Shown: positions 5,783-12,827 of the stretch, in pieces
Layout: each line of letters begins with the position of its first letter
Position numbering within the stretch: the stretch's first letter is position 1
Source of the DNA: Patescibacteria group bacterium
Lineage (GTDB): Bacteria > Patescibacteriota > Microgenomatia > UBA1400 > PJMF01
Assembly: GCA_018813375.1 (NCBI GenBank)
Contig: JAHJBU010000079.1
Coordinates: 1 to 12,827 of the forward strand
Length of the DNA stretch: 12,827 nucleotides
Reading direction: 5' to 3'
Notes under the pieces: model-generated
The model's database searches: none
What the model was told of the DNA's origin: nothing
The model's input: only the letters and a program-made list of their open reading frames with translations
Made by a program: the position numbers and the translations under genes

Positions 5783-8700
5783 ATGATTGATTTTGTACAC
5801 CTTCATGTTCACACCGAATACTCGATGTTGGATGGACTAGGTCGTATTGATAAACTTATCAAAAAAGCCCAAGAACATGGTCAAAAAGCTCTAGCAATTA
5901 CCGATCATGGTGGCATGTATGGTGCAGTTCATTTTTACAATAGCTGTAAAAAAGCTGGTATTAAACCCATTATTGGGGTTGAGGTCTACATGGCTAAAAA
6001 ATCTCGTTTTGATAAACAAACTCGCATGGGCAGTGATCAATCTCACCTCGTACTTCTAGCCATGAACCATCAAGGCTATGTTAACCTCATGCACTTGGTT
6101 TCTTTTGCTAACTTAGAAGGTTTTTCATATAAGCCACGGATAGATTTTGAGCTGCTAGAAAAATATAACTCAGATATTATTACAACCAGTGGTTGCCCCA
6201 GTAGTATATTTAATCGCCTATTAAGGGATGGTAAAAAAGAACAAGCACTAGAGTGGTTTAAAAAATTTAAAAAGCTCTTTGGGGATAGATTTTATATTGA
6301 ATTACAAAGACATGAAATTGATTTTATTGAGGATTTAAATAAAGAGCTAGTTTCAATTTCTCGCGAGCTAGATATTCCCTTAGTTGCCACCAATGATGTT
6401 CATTATGTAGAAGCTAATGAGGCTTATGCTCAGGATGCTTTAATTTGTGTGCAAACTCACAAGCTTATCAGTGAAAAAAAACGCATGAGCATGCTTGATA
6501 GCCCCAGCTTTTATCTGCGCTCCAGTGAAGAAATGTCTGAATTATTTCATGATTATCCAGAAGCAATTGAAAACACAACTAAAGTTGCCAATCGTTGCAA
6601 CATTAAAATACCTACTGGTCAACTAATCTTCCCGAACTATCCTATCCCCAAAGGCAAAACCACTGAAGAATTCTTAAAAGAAATGACTCTAAAGGGTCTT
6701 AAAAAAAGATTTAAAAAAATCACTCAAGAACACTTAGATAGAGTAGATTATGAGCTTAATATTATTACTGGAAAAGGCTACTCTACATATTTTTTAATCA
6801 CTCAAGATTTTGTAAACTGGGCTAAAGACCAAGGAATTGCTGTTGGGCCAGGAAGAGGCAGTGCTGCTGGCTCACTAGTTTCATATGCGATTGGCATTAC
6901 TGATATTGACCCCTTAATACACGGCCTACCTTTTGAAAGATTCTTAAATCCAGAACGACCCACTCCTCCAGATATTGATATAGACTTTGCTGATGACCGC
7001 AGAGATGAAGTAATTAAATATGCTGCTGATACTTATGGTCACGATCATGTAGCGCAAGTAATTACCTTTGGAAGAATGGAAGCTAGAGTTGCTATTCGTG
7101 ATATTGGTCGAGTTTTAGGAATGCCTTATGAAGACCCAGATAGAATAGCCAAATTAATTCCCAACCACCCTGGAACTAAAACTTCCCTTAGCTTAGCTAT
7201 TAAAACTGTGCCTGACTTAGCAGCCTACTACCAACAGCCTAAGTTTAAAAAACTGATTGATTTAGCCATGAAAGTTGAAGGGGTTATCAGGCACAGCAGT
7301 GTTCATGCAGCTGCTGTAGTGATCGCTGATAAATCACTAATGAACTACACCCCTATTCAAAGGGAAAATAAAAGTGGTAAAACCGTCACTCAATATGATA
7401 TGTATGTTTTAGATTGTAATATTTCTAATGACGCCATTGGTTTACTTAAATTTGACTTCTTGGGACTACGCAACTTATCCACTATCCAGATGGCAGTTCA
7501 ATTAATTAAAGAATATAAAAATATTAATATTGATCTAAGTAAAATCCCCATTGATGATAAAAAAACTTTTGATTTAATTTCTACTGGTGAAACCACTGGT
7601 ATTTTTCAATTGGAATCAGCAGGAATGAGACGTGTTGCCAGAACACTTAGGCCAAATCAATTTTCAGATATTACTGCCATGGTCGCCCTTTACAGACCTG
7701 GACCAATGGACCTAATTCCTCAATTTATTGAAGGCAAGCATAATCCTGAAAAAGTAGTTTATCCACACGAATCTCTTCGTAAAATTCTAGAAGAAACCTA
7801 TGGGGTCATGGTCTACCAGGAGCAAATCTTGCAGATTGCCAATAAAATGGCAGGCTACACTCTAGGTGAAGCCGATATTTTACGCCAAGCAATTGGAAAG
7901 AAAAAGAAAAAACTTCTTGATGAAAACAAAAAAAGATTTATTAGACAATCGGTAGAGAATAAGTATGCTCAGCAAGTAGCAGAAAAAGTCTGGGGCTTTA
8001 TTGAAGCTTTTGCTAATTACGGATTTAACAAAGCTCATGCTGCTAGCTATGCCATGATCGCCTACCAGACTGCATACTTAAAAGCTAACTATCCAGTTGA
8101 GTACATGGCGGCTCTCATGAGCATTGAATCTGCCTCTCATAGTATGAATCGCGATATTAAGGTAGCTCAAGCTATTGAAGCTAGCAAGCAAATGGGAATA
8201 AAAATTCTCCCCCCAGATATTAATGCCTCAAAAGAAAATTTTACAATTGAGAATCATTCTAAATCACTACAAAATTTAGCAATTCGTTTTGGCTTGAGTG
8301 CAGTTAAACACGTCGGCACTGCTGCAATTACAAATATCCTAGAAACTAGAAAAAAAAATAACGAAAAATTTACCTCGTTAACTCAATTTATCCAAGAAAC
8401 TGAAGGCCGAAAAGTTAACAAGAAAACCCTAGAAGTATTAATCCAGGTTGGCGCCATGCATCAATTTGGCACTAGAGCTAGTATGTTGGAAAATTTGGAT
8501 CAAACTAGAGATAAAGCAACGCAATTTCAGTCTAATGTAGACGGTCAAGATAACTTATTTGCAGACATTGCAGAACAAGTTAGAACCCTAGAAGATACCT
8601 TCCCGAATATTCCAGAATATCCAAAGCAAGAACTGCTTTCATTTGAAAAAAAATATTTAGGGTTATTCTTAACAGAACATCCTTTGGCCGATTCCTTGTC

Positions 8701-9241
8701 TGCTGTCAGTCGGCAAGCTAGTAAAAAAATCTCAGAAATAGATCTATCTATTCACAATGAGCAAAGTTTTATCTTTGGAGGAGTCATCACTAGTCTAAAA
8801 AAAGTTAGAACTAAAAAAAATAATAAAGAAATGGCTTTTGGCAACCTGGAGGATGAAACAGGCAGAGCAGAATTTGTAGTTTTTCCCAGAACTTTTACTC
8901 AGTTTAGCAATTTATTAGCTCAAGACAACGTAATTCTAATAAAAGCCAAAGTTGATGATCAAGATGGAGAGCTGAAGCTTATTGTAGAAAAAATCATTGC
9001 ACCAAACCAACTTGGTATTAGACAAGCCAAAATCAATAACGCACATGAGGTTTTTATTCCCCGAAAGACAAATAAGTCAATCTTAGAGGACTTGGGCAAA
9101 CTCTTAAAAAAAAATAAAGGTGACGATAAAGTTGTTATCCTTATCCCCAATGGAGAAAAACCTAAAAAAATGCTATTACCTTACGGGGTGGAGTGGAGTA
9201 AAGAGCTAGAAAAAGAAATTCAGGGTTTACTTAACAATTAA
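5783..9241 (+). CDS. dnaE: DNA polymerase III alpha subunit (DnaE)
   Basis: This is the replicative polymerase catalytic subunit, 1152 residues, full length for the DnaE1 group. The N-terminal PHP domain keeps its metal ligands: His8 and His10 (HLHVH), Asp17, His42 (ITDHG), Glu67 (GVEVY), His88, Cys138 (SGCPSS) and the Asp/His of TNDVHY. This implies a working PHP 3'-5' exonuclease, as known for some bacterial DnaE1 enzymes. Polymerase acidic residues are in PDIDIDF (397-402) and Asp558 in FDFLGLR. A helix-hairpin-helix stretch lies near 836-858. The clamp-binding pentapeptide QDNLF is at 922-926, close to the internal clamp motif position in E. coli DnaE. An OB fold lies at about 993-1070. 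Finding dnaE in a gat-dnaE-pyrG-rplS row is unusual relative to model bacteria. No epsilon subunit gene is present in this window. Confidence 0.98.
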   Translation: MIDFVHLHVHTEYSMLDGLGRIDKLIKKAQEHGQKALAITDHGGMYGAVHFYNSCKKAGIKPIIGVEVYMAKKSRFDKQTRMGSDQSHLVLLAMNHQGYVNLMHLVSFANLEGFSYKPRIDFELLEKYNSDIITTSGCPSSIFNRLLRDGKKEQALEWFKKFKKLFGDRFYIELQRHEIDFIEDLNKELVSISRELDIPLVATNDVHYVEANEAYAQDALICVQTHKLISEKKRMSMLDSPSFYLRSSEEMSELFHDYPEAIENTTKVANRCNIKIPTGQLIFPNYPIPKGKTTEEFLKEMTLKGLKKRFKKITQEHLDRVDYELNIITGKGYSTYFLITQDFVNWAKDQGIAVGPGRGSAAGSLVSYAIGITDIDPLIHGLPFERFLNPERPTPPDIDIDFADDRRDEVIKYAADTYGHDHVAQVITFGRMEARVAIRDIGRVLGMPYEDPDRIAKLIPNHPGTKTSLSLAIKTVPDLAAYYQQPKFKKLIDLAMKVEGVIRHSSVHAAAVVIADKSLMNYTPIQRENKSGKTVTQYDMYVLDCNISNDAIGLLKFDFLGLRNLSTIQMAVQLIKEYKNINIDLSKIPIDDKKTFDLISTGETTGIFQLESAGMRRVARTLRPNQFSDITAMVALYRPGPMDLIPQFIEGKHNPEKVVYPHESLRKILEETYGVMVYQEQILQIANKMAGYTLGEADILRQAIGKKKKKLLDENKKRFIRQSVENKYAQQVAEKVWGFIEAFANYGFNKAHAASYAMIAYQTAYLKANYPVEYMAALMSIESASHSMNRDIKVAQAIEASKQMGIKILPPDINASKENFTIENHSKSLQNLAIRFGLSAVKHVGTAAITNILETRKKNNEKFTSLTQFIQETEGRKVNKKTLEVLIQVGAMHQFGTRASMLENLDQTRDKATQFQSNVDGQDNLFADIAEQVRTLEDTFPNIPEYPKQELLSFEKKYLGLFLTEHPLADSLSAVSRQASKKISEIDLSIHNEQSFIFGGVITSLKKVRTKKNNKEMAFGNLEDETGRAEFVVFPRTFTQFSNLLAQDNVILIKAKVDDQDGELKLIVEKIIAPNQLGIRQAKINNAHEVFIPRKTNKSILEDLGKLLKKNKGDDKVVILIPNGEKPKKMLLPYGVEWSKELEKEIQGLLNN

Positions 9242-9248
9242 AATAACC

Positions 9249-9254
9249 TAAACT
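9249..9254 (+). promoter_or_regulatory. Weak -10 (TAAACT) before pyrG
   Basis: TAAACT, four of six matches to consensus, ends eight bases before the ATG at 9263. It is the same hexamer as upstream of the DUF3800 gene, but without a TGn extension. Weak on its own; it fits the pattern at the other starts lacking a ribosome site. Confidence 0.2.
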
Positions 9255-9258
9255 TAGT

Positions 9259-9278
9259 TCCCATGAGCTTCCATGGGA
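9259..9278 (+). promoter_or_regulatory. Hairpin over the upstream pyrG start
   Basis: TCCCATG (9259-9265) pairs exactly with CATGGGA (9272-9278) across the loop AGCTTC. The ATG at 9263 lies inside the stem. No T-run follows, so it is not an intrinsic terminator. It could hide the first ATG and favour the GTG at 9302, or mark the 5' end of the mRNA. Confidence 0.45.
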
Positions 9279-10984
9279 TATTACCGCTAAAAAAGAAAAA
9301 AGTGACAAATACTAAATATATTTTTGTATCTGGTGGTGTCTTATCTGGATTGGGCAAAGGCATTACCGCCGCTTCGCTTGGCGTACTTTTGAAAGCCCAT
9401 GGCTATAGTATTGATATCATTAAATGCGAAAACTATCTAAACTTAGATTCTGGAAATATTAATCCCATTGAACATGGTGATGTTTTTTTATGTGAAGATG
9501 GACTAGAAGCAGACCTTGATCTTGGCTCCTACGAAAGATTTTTTGATCAAGAGGTAGGACAAAAAAACTTTACTACCATGGGACAAATATACCTGGATGT
9601 AATCGAAAAAGCGCGAGATCTTCAATTTCACGGTGCCACAGTTGACGCTATTCCCTATGTTCCCGAAGAAGTTATTCGTCGCATTAAAAAAGTAGGAGAG
9701 AATATTGATATTGTTCTAGTAGAGTTGGGTGGGACTGCAGGTGAATATCAAAATGTTATTTACTACGAAGCCTATCGCATTCTTAATCAACGGCAACCCA
9801 AAGATACTCTCCATATTCACGTAACCTACTTCCCTCGCCCTGCCCATATTAATGAGCTTAAATCTAAACCTACTCAAATGTCAGTTAAAGTTTTAAACTC
9901 TATGGGCATTCAACCTGATTTTGTGATTGGAAGAGCCGAGCAAGAGATAGATGAAAAACGAAAGGGAAAAGTAGCTTTCCATTGCAATATTGATCAAGAA
10001 GATGTTATTTCTAACCCAGATACAAAAAGTATCTATGAAATTCCTCTTATTTTTGCAAGACAAAATTTTGACAAAAAAGTCTTGAAAAAATTAAATCTAC
10101 CAACAAAAAAGATTGAGCTTAAATCCTGGAAAAATCTAGTTAAAACAATTTTTAAAGAAAAAAATAGGCATGTTAATATTGCCATTGTAGCCAAGTATAT
10201 TGCCACCGGAGACTATGAACTCCAAGACTCGTATCAGTCTTTAACTGAATCTCTAAAGCATGCTAGCTGGCACCATGATGCTAAATTAGGTGTAACTTTT
10301 GTCAATGCAGAAAAATTGCACAAAAAACATAAATCTGAACTCAAAAAACTTAAAGCAGCTGATGGAATAGTAGTCCCGATTGGTTGGGGAGAAAGAGGTG
10401 TAGAGGGAAAAATTGATGCTATTACCTATGCACGTAAAAATAAAGTACCTTACTTGGGCCTTTGTTATGGTATGCAACTAGCTTGTGTAGAATTTGCCCG
10501 CAACGTCGTTGGTTTAAAAGATGCCCACACTACAGAAGTCAGCCCTGACACTCCTCACCCGATTATTCACGACATTCCTTTTGATGAAAAATATCAGCGC
10601 ATTAAGGGAGATGGTGCCAGCATGAGGCTTGGTGCTTATGACTGCGTGCTCAAACCAAGCACCCTAGCTCATAGTATTTATAAAAAACACCATAAATTTA
10701 AAAACGCTAAACAAAATTTAATCTCAGAAAGACATCGTCATCGATTTGAGTTTAACAATGATTATCGGCAAATTTTGGAAGAAAAAGGCTTTATTATTTC
10801 TGGCACATCTCCAGATGACTTTTTTGTCGAGATGATTGAGCTTCCACAAAGCCAACATCCCTTCTTTTTAGCTACTCAAGCCCATCCTGAATATAAATCT
10901 AGACCTCTAGACGCGCATCCAATTTTTTTGGAATACTTGAGTGCTGCTCTTGAATATCAAAAGCAATATCAAAAGCAAAGTTGA
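9263..10984 (+). CDS. pyrG: CTP synthase
   Basis: CTP synthase converts UTP to CTP with ATP and glutamine ammonia. The N-terminal synthase domain has KYIFVSGGVLSGLGKG (P-loop at about 24-33), DGLEADLDLGSYERF (metal Asp86) and VELGGTAGEYQ (metal Glu154). The C-terminal glutaminase domain has nucleophile Cys401 in LGLCYGMQ and the His541/Glu543 pair in QAHPEYKSRP. Numbering is from ATG 9263. The family usually begins at MxKYIFVxGG, so a GTG at 9302 (residue 14, TNTKYIF) may be the real start; neither start has a strong ribosome site. Deviations from common enzymes are KCEN for KxDP, GEYQ for GDIE, and PIGWG for the oxyanion-hole PGGFG. The gene ends in TGA, which overlaps the rplS -35. Confidence 0.95.
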   Translation: MSFHGILPLKKKKVTNTKYIFVSGGVLSGLGKGITAASLGVLLKAHGYSIDIIKCENYLNLDSGNINPIEHGDVFLCEDGLEADLDLGSYERFFDQEVGQKNFTTMGQIYLDVIEKARDLQFHGATVDAIPYVPEEVIRRIKKVGENIDIVLVELGGTAGEYQNVIYYEAYRILNQRQPKDTLHIHVTYFPRPAHINELKSKPTQMSVKVLNSMGIQPDFVIGRAEQEIDEKRKGKVAFHCNIDQEDVISNPDTKSIYEIPLIFARQNFDKKVLKKLNLPTKKIELKSWKNLVKTIFKEKNRHVNIAIVAKYIATGDYELQDSYQSLTESLKHASWHHDAKLGVTFVNAEKLHKKHKSELKKLKAADGIVVPIGWGERGVEGKIDAITYARKNKVPYLGLCYGMQLACVEFARNVVGLKDAHTTEVSPDTPHPIIHDIPFDEKYQRIKGDGASMRLGAYDCVLKPSTLAHSIYKKHHKFKNAKQNLISERHRHRFEFNNDYRQILEEKGFIISGTSPDDFFVEMIELPQSQHPFFLATQAHPEYKSRPLDAHPIFLEYLSAALEYQKQYQKQS

Positions 10985-11009
10985 AGTTTTAATTAATCCC
11001 GAGTAGAAT
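10981..11009 (+). promoter_or_regulatory. Promoter for rplS (TTGAAG-17-TAGAAT)
   Basis: The -35 TTGAAG (10981-10986) overlaps the pyrG stop. After a 17-bp spacer comes the -10 TAGAAT (11004-11009), ending nine bases before the rplS ATG. No ribosome site is present, so the transcript should have a very short leader. Confidence 0.5.
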
Positions 11010-11018
11010 ACATCATCT

Positions 11019-11366
11019 ATGGCACAATATTTTAAATATAACGATCAAAACATTGGCGCGGGTGACACCATTCGCGTTCATCAAGAAGTAATTGAGGGTG
11101 ATAAAAAACGTGTCCAGATTTTTGAAGGCATTGTGATTGCTATCAAAAACCGAGGCAACAATAAATCTTTTACCGTCCGTAAAATTGGAGCCAGCAGTAT
11201 TGGGGTAGAGAAAATTTTTCCTGTTAATTTACCTGCTATTAAAAAAATTGAAGTTAAGCGACGGGGACAAGTGCGTCGCGCTAAGCTATACTACTTACGT
11301 GATCGCATCGGCAAACAAGCCACCCGTGTTAAAGAAAAGGCGCTTAAGTCAAAAGCAGCAAAATAA
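11019..11366 (+). CDS. rplS: 50S ribosomal protein L19
   Basis: The 115-residue L19 sits at the interface of the large and small ribosomal subunits. The family signature is clear: GDTIRVHQEVIEGDKKRVQ, FEGIVIAIKNRG, FTVRKIGASSIGVEKIFP, and the basic end KRRGQVRRAKLYYLRDRIGK. Length matches bacterial L19, with a lysine-rich tail (KEKALKSKAAK). No Shine-Dalgarno sequence precedes the ATG, but a good promoter lies immediately upstream. Its 3' end overlaps the likely start of yraN. In many bacteria yraN lies a few genes downstream of rplS; here the two are directly joined, without trmD or rnhB between them. Confidence 0.97.
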   Translation: MAQYFKYNDQNIGAGDTIRVHQEVIEGDKKRVQIFEGIVIAIKNRGNNKSFTVRKIGASSIGVEKIFPVNLPAIKKIEVKRRGQVRRAKLYYLRDRIGKQATRVKEKALKSKAAK

Positions 11367-11712
11367 ACACAATTTTTCCTTAGGTCAATTTGGTGAAAAT
11401 GAGGCAGTGGATTTCTTAAAAAATAAGAACTATCAAATTTTAGACAGAAATGTCTGTCATGGCACTAAGGAAATTGACATTATTGTGCTAGACAAAGAGC
11501 TAAATGAGCTAGTGTTTGTGGAGGTTAAAACTAGAAAAAAGGGATTTTACGGTGATCCAAGTAAGGCTGTAGACAGGCATAAGTTACGCTCAATGCAATA
11601 TGTGGGTGCAATTTATAGAAGAAAAAATAAATTGGATCTGGACTATCGGTTTGACATTATTACCATGGTATCTGGTAGAATACGACATTACCAAAATATT
11701 ACTTGGGGGTAA
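11326..11712 (+). CDS. yraN: UPF0102 (YraN) nuclease-like protein
   Basis: YraN-family proteins are small and have a PD-(D/E)xK nuclease-like fold; their cellular role is not settled. From GTG 11326 the 128-residue product shows GQFGENEAVDFLKNKNY, then KEIDIIVLD (Asp51) and FVEVKTRKKG (Glu66, Lys68), the expected catalytic layout, with Glu24 near the start. The frame stays open upstream to TTG 11248, but those extra residues look unlike the family. No ATG lies between 11248 and the conserved core, so GTG 11326 is a choice, not a certainty. It overlaps the end of rplS by 41 bases, implying coupled translation. It ends 27 bp before the tRNA-Glu gene. Confidence 0.85.
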   Translation: MLKKRRLSQKQQNKHNFSLGQFGENEAVDFLKNKNYQILDRNVCHGTKEIDIIVLDKELNELVFVEVKTRKKGFYGDPSKAVDRHKLRSMQYVGAIYRRKNKLDLDYRFDIITMVSGRIRHYQNITWG

Positions 11713-11739
11713 TATTAAAAATAAGTAAGCGCATTAACA

Positions 11740-11811
11740 GGCCCCATCGTCTATCGGCTAGGACACCAGGTTTTCATCCTGGTAAGCGCGGTTCGATTCC
11801 GCGTGGGGTCA
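11740..11811 (+). tRNA. tRNA-Glu (anticodon TTC)
   Basis: A full cloverleaf: acceptor GGCCCCA/TGGGGTC (one G-T), D arm GTCT...GGAC, anticodon stem CCAGG/CCTGG with loop TTTTCAT giving anticodon TTC, a 4-nt variable loop, and T arm CGCGG-TTCGATT-CCGCG. The discriminator base is A (11811). The following bases are CAAG, so CCA is not encoded and must be added after transcription. The molecule decodes GAA/GAG. GatCAB acts on mischarged tRNA(Gln), not on this tRNA. Confidence 0.97.
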
Positions 11812-11818
11812 CAAGTAG

Positions 11819-11832
11819 CTTGATGTGTCAAG
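11819..11832 (+). terminator. Weak hairpin after tRNA-Glu
   Basis: CTTGA (11819-11823) pairs with TCAAG (11828-11832) across the loop TGTG, eight bases after the tRNA. The downstream tract is only loosely T-rich (TTGTTT at 11841), so it is at best a weak terminator. Confidence 0.25.
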
Positions 11833-11845
11833 ATAAACTGTTGTT

Positions 11846-11911
11846 TATAATAATTTCACTATAATGTTAGAGATCTATATTCTGATATAATAAAAAAACA
11901 TTTTTTATAAT
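11846..11911 (+). promoter_or_regulatory. Cluster of four TATAAT hexamers
   Basis: Exact TATAAT occurs at 11846-11851, 11860-11865, 11886-11891 and 11906-11911 in the spacer before the last gene. None has a strong -35 at 16-18 bp; TTGATG at 11820-11825 is 20 bp from the first. The last one lies 33 bp before the ATG at 11945 and leaves room for the ribosome site AAAGGAAG (11933-11940). Confidence 0.45.
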
Positions 11912-11944
11912 GGAATATAAAACTACTAAAACAAAGGAAGAATT

Positions 11945-12706
11945 ATGGTAAGTGAAGAAGGAATACTGCAATATTTTCAAAAAATAAAACCACCTGTACA
12001 AAAAGTGGCGACTCCTGATTCACAAGGGATAGCTACCGGTGAAACATTGTCTCCTCAGCAAAAAACAGCTCTTGATAATGCAGCTCGGGCTAAACTTTCT
12101 TTAAAATTTATTGAGCCAAGATCGCTATTAGCTGATCCTAATAATCCAGACGAACACGAGGAGCAAAGGCAGACACAAGAAAAATTAATTAACGCAGCAA
12201 AACAATTAGGATTAACGCCTGAACAAATCAGTAGCCAAGAAAAAGCACTGATATTTCAAGCAGCAGAGCAGGCTTATGTGCAATTAGTAGAGTTAAGAGA
12301 AAAGACACCTAATTTTCAGCTCGCGACCACAAGTGATGAAGACCAAAAAGAAAAAGACTTACTTAAAGACATAGTTAAGCTAGCAAAACAAATGGGATTT
12401 GAAGAAAGTGATATTAAAGCTAGGGGTGAACAAACACAAAGAATGGAATATGAAAAAGATCGCAACGCACGGATTACTCAAGCTAAAGCAGCCTACCACA
12501 GATTAAGAGAGATTTATAAAAAAACTGGAAATATGGCGGTAAAAGCTCCAACGGGAGCAAATGAAGAAGAGCATAAAAAACTCATAGAGGAAGGGTTTCA
12601 ATTAAAAGATACTATTAGAGATCTCACTAGACTTGAACACTGGAAAATTCAACCTACCCACATTGATCCTAGCTTAACTGATAACAAATGGCCAAATTGG
12701 GTATAA
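11945..12706 (+). CDS. Helical repeat protein of unknown function
   Basis: I do not recognise this 253-residue protein. It is charged, Gln/Glu/Lys-rich, cysteine-free, and has no signal peptide or membrane segment. It is probably a cytoplasmic helical protein. Two related units are visible. At 80-124, KLINAAKQLGLTPEQI is followed by an AYVQLVELREKTPN helix. At 142-197, DIVKLAKQMGFEESDI is followed by AAYHRLREIYKKTGN. Half-units appear at each end: a second-helix-like part near 42-60 and a first-helix-like part near 209-225. It ends in the Trp-rich NKWPNWV. The start is supported by AGGA at 11935-11938, six bases upstream. It is separated from the housekeeping block by the tRNA and its own promoter-like spacer. 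It may be a scaffold or binding protein; nothing points to an enzyme. Confidence 0.85.
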   Translation: MVSEEGILQYFQKIKPPVQKVATPDSQGIATGETLSPQQKTALDNAARAKLSLKFIEPRSLLADPNNPDEHEEQRQTQEKLINAAKQLGLTPEQISSQEKALIFQAAEQAYVQLVELREKTPNFQLATTSDEDQKEKDLLKDIVKLAKQMGFEESDIKARGEQTQRMEYEKDRNARITQAKAAYHRLREIYKKTGNMAVKAPTGANEEEHKKLIEEGFQLKDTIRDLTRLEHWKIQPTHIDPSLTDNKWPNWV

Positions 12707-12787
12707 CCTCTTAATTTTGTAATAATATTTATACTAACTTAATCTGGGTTAAGTGACATTTTGCGTTGGTTTTTTAATTAGTTTCCA

Positions 12788-12815
12788 TTGATGTTTAGGT
12801 TAAATGTGTGATAAT
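12788..12815 (+). promoter_or_regulatory. Possible promoter for a gene beyond the window
   Basis: TTGATG (12788-12793), a 16-bp spacer and GATAAT (12810-12815) with TG at 12807-12808 make a reasonable extended promoter pointing out of the window. The rest of 12707-12827 shows only a weak AT-rich hairpin (12737-12742/12749-12754). Confidence 0.35.
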
Positions 12816-12827
12816 TAGCACTTTAAA

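Noticed and set aside
10982..10984. TGA possibly read as an amino acid (alternative code)
   Set aside because: Only pyrG ends in TGA, at family length. The other genes have no internal TGA, and glycine is freely coded by GGN. The standard code fits.
12737..12754. Terminator after the last gene
   Set aside because: The stem ACTTAA/TTAAGT is AT-rich, and the T-run begins 15 bases later, so it is not convincing.
1..12827. CRISPR array, insertion sequence, prophage or toxin-antitoxin pair
   Set aside because: No regularly spaced repeats, transposase, integrase, phage structural gene or paired small ORFs were seen.

Overview
The window is AT-rich bacterial DNA with tightly packed housekeeping genes, all on the + strand. 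Short overlapping genes, compact versions of GatA and GatB, a GatCAB amidotransferase, a CTP synthase with a GEYQ-type motif and a tRNA gene without encoded CCA suggest a small-genome bacterium. My best guess is the Candidate Phyla Radiation (Patescibacteria). This is inference from gene style; no phylogenetic marker was compared. The standard bacterial code fits: TAA, TAG and TGA all end genes at family-typical lengths.

Region 1 (1-1261) is accessory. A stretch at about 12-150 folds well as + strand RNA and ends in a T-rich tail. Its complement begins like the 5' half of a tRNA but never completes one. A DUF3800 gene (272-1039) follows, flanked by a near-perfect 33-bp direct repeat (177-209 and 1188-1220). 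Between that gene and the second repeat lies a long imperfect hairpin (1055-1120). The second repeat copy carries a possible 10-codon leaderless ORF (1184-1216).

Region 2 (1262-11811) is the conserved block. It contains lemA, broken by one in-frame TAA, then htpX (membrane protease), gatC-gatA-gatB (tRNA-dependent amidotransferase), dnaE (replicative polymerase alpha subunit with an intact PHP site), pyrG (CTP synthase), rplS (ribosomal protein L19), yraN (UPF0102, starting inside rplS) and tRNA-Glu(TTC). Intergenic gaps are at most 34 bp and several genes overlap. GatCAB converts Glu-tRNA(Gln), and often Asp-tRNA(Asn), to the cognate amide. The tRNA-Glu supplies ordinary glutamate decoding.

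Region 3 (11812-12827) has a spacer with four exact TATAAT hexamers, then a cysteine-free helical protein of unknown function (11945-12706) built from a duplicated helix-pair unit. A possible promoter for a gene beyond the window end follows.

A recurring pattern is that genes without a Shine-Dalgarno sequence (DUF3800, gatC, dnaE, pyrG, rplS) have a -10-like hexamer ending only 6-9 bases before the ATG, three times with an extended TGn. Genes such as gatA, gatB, lemA and the last ORF instead show AGGA/GGAG-type ribosome sites. This suggests mixed leaderless and SD-led initiation.
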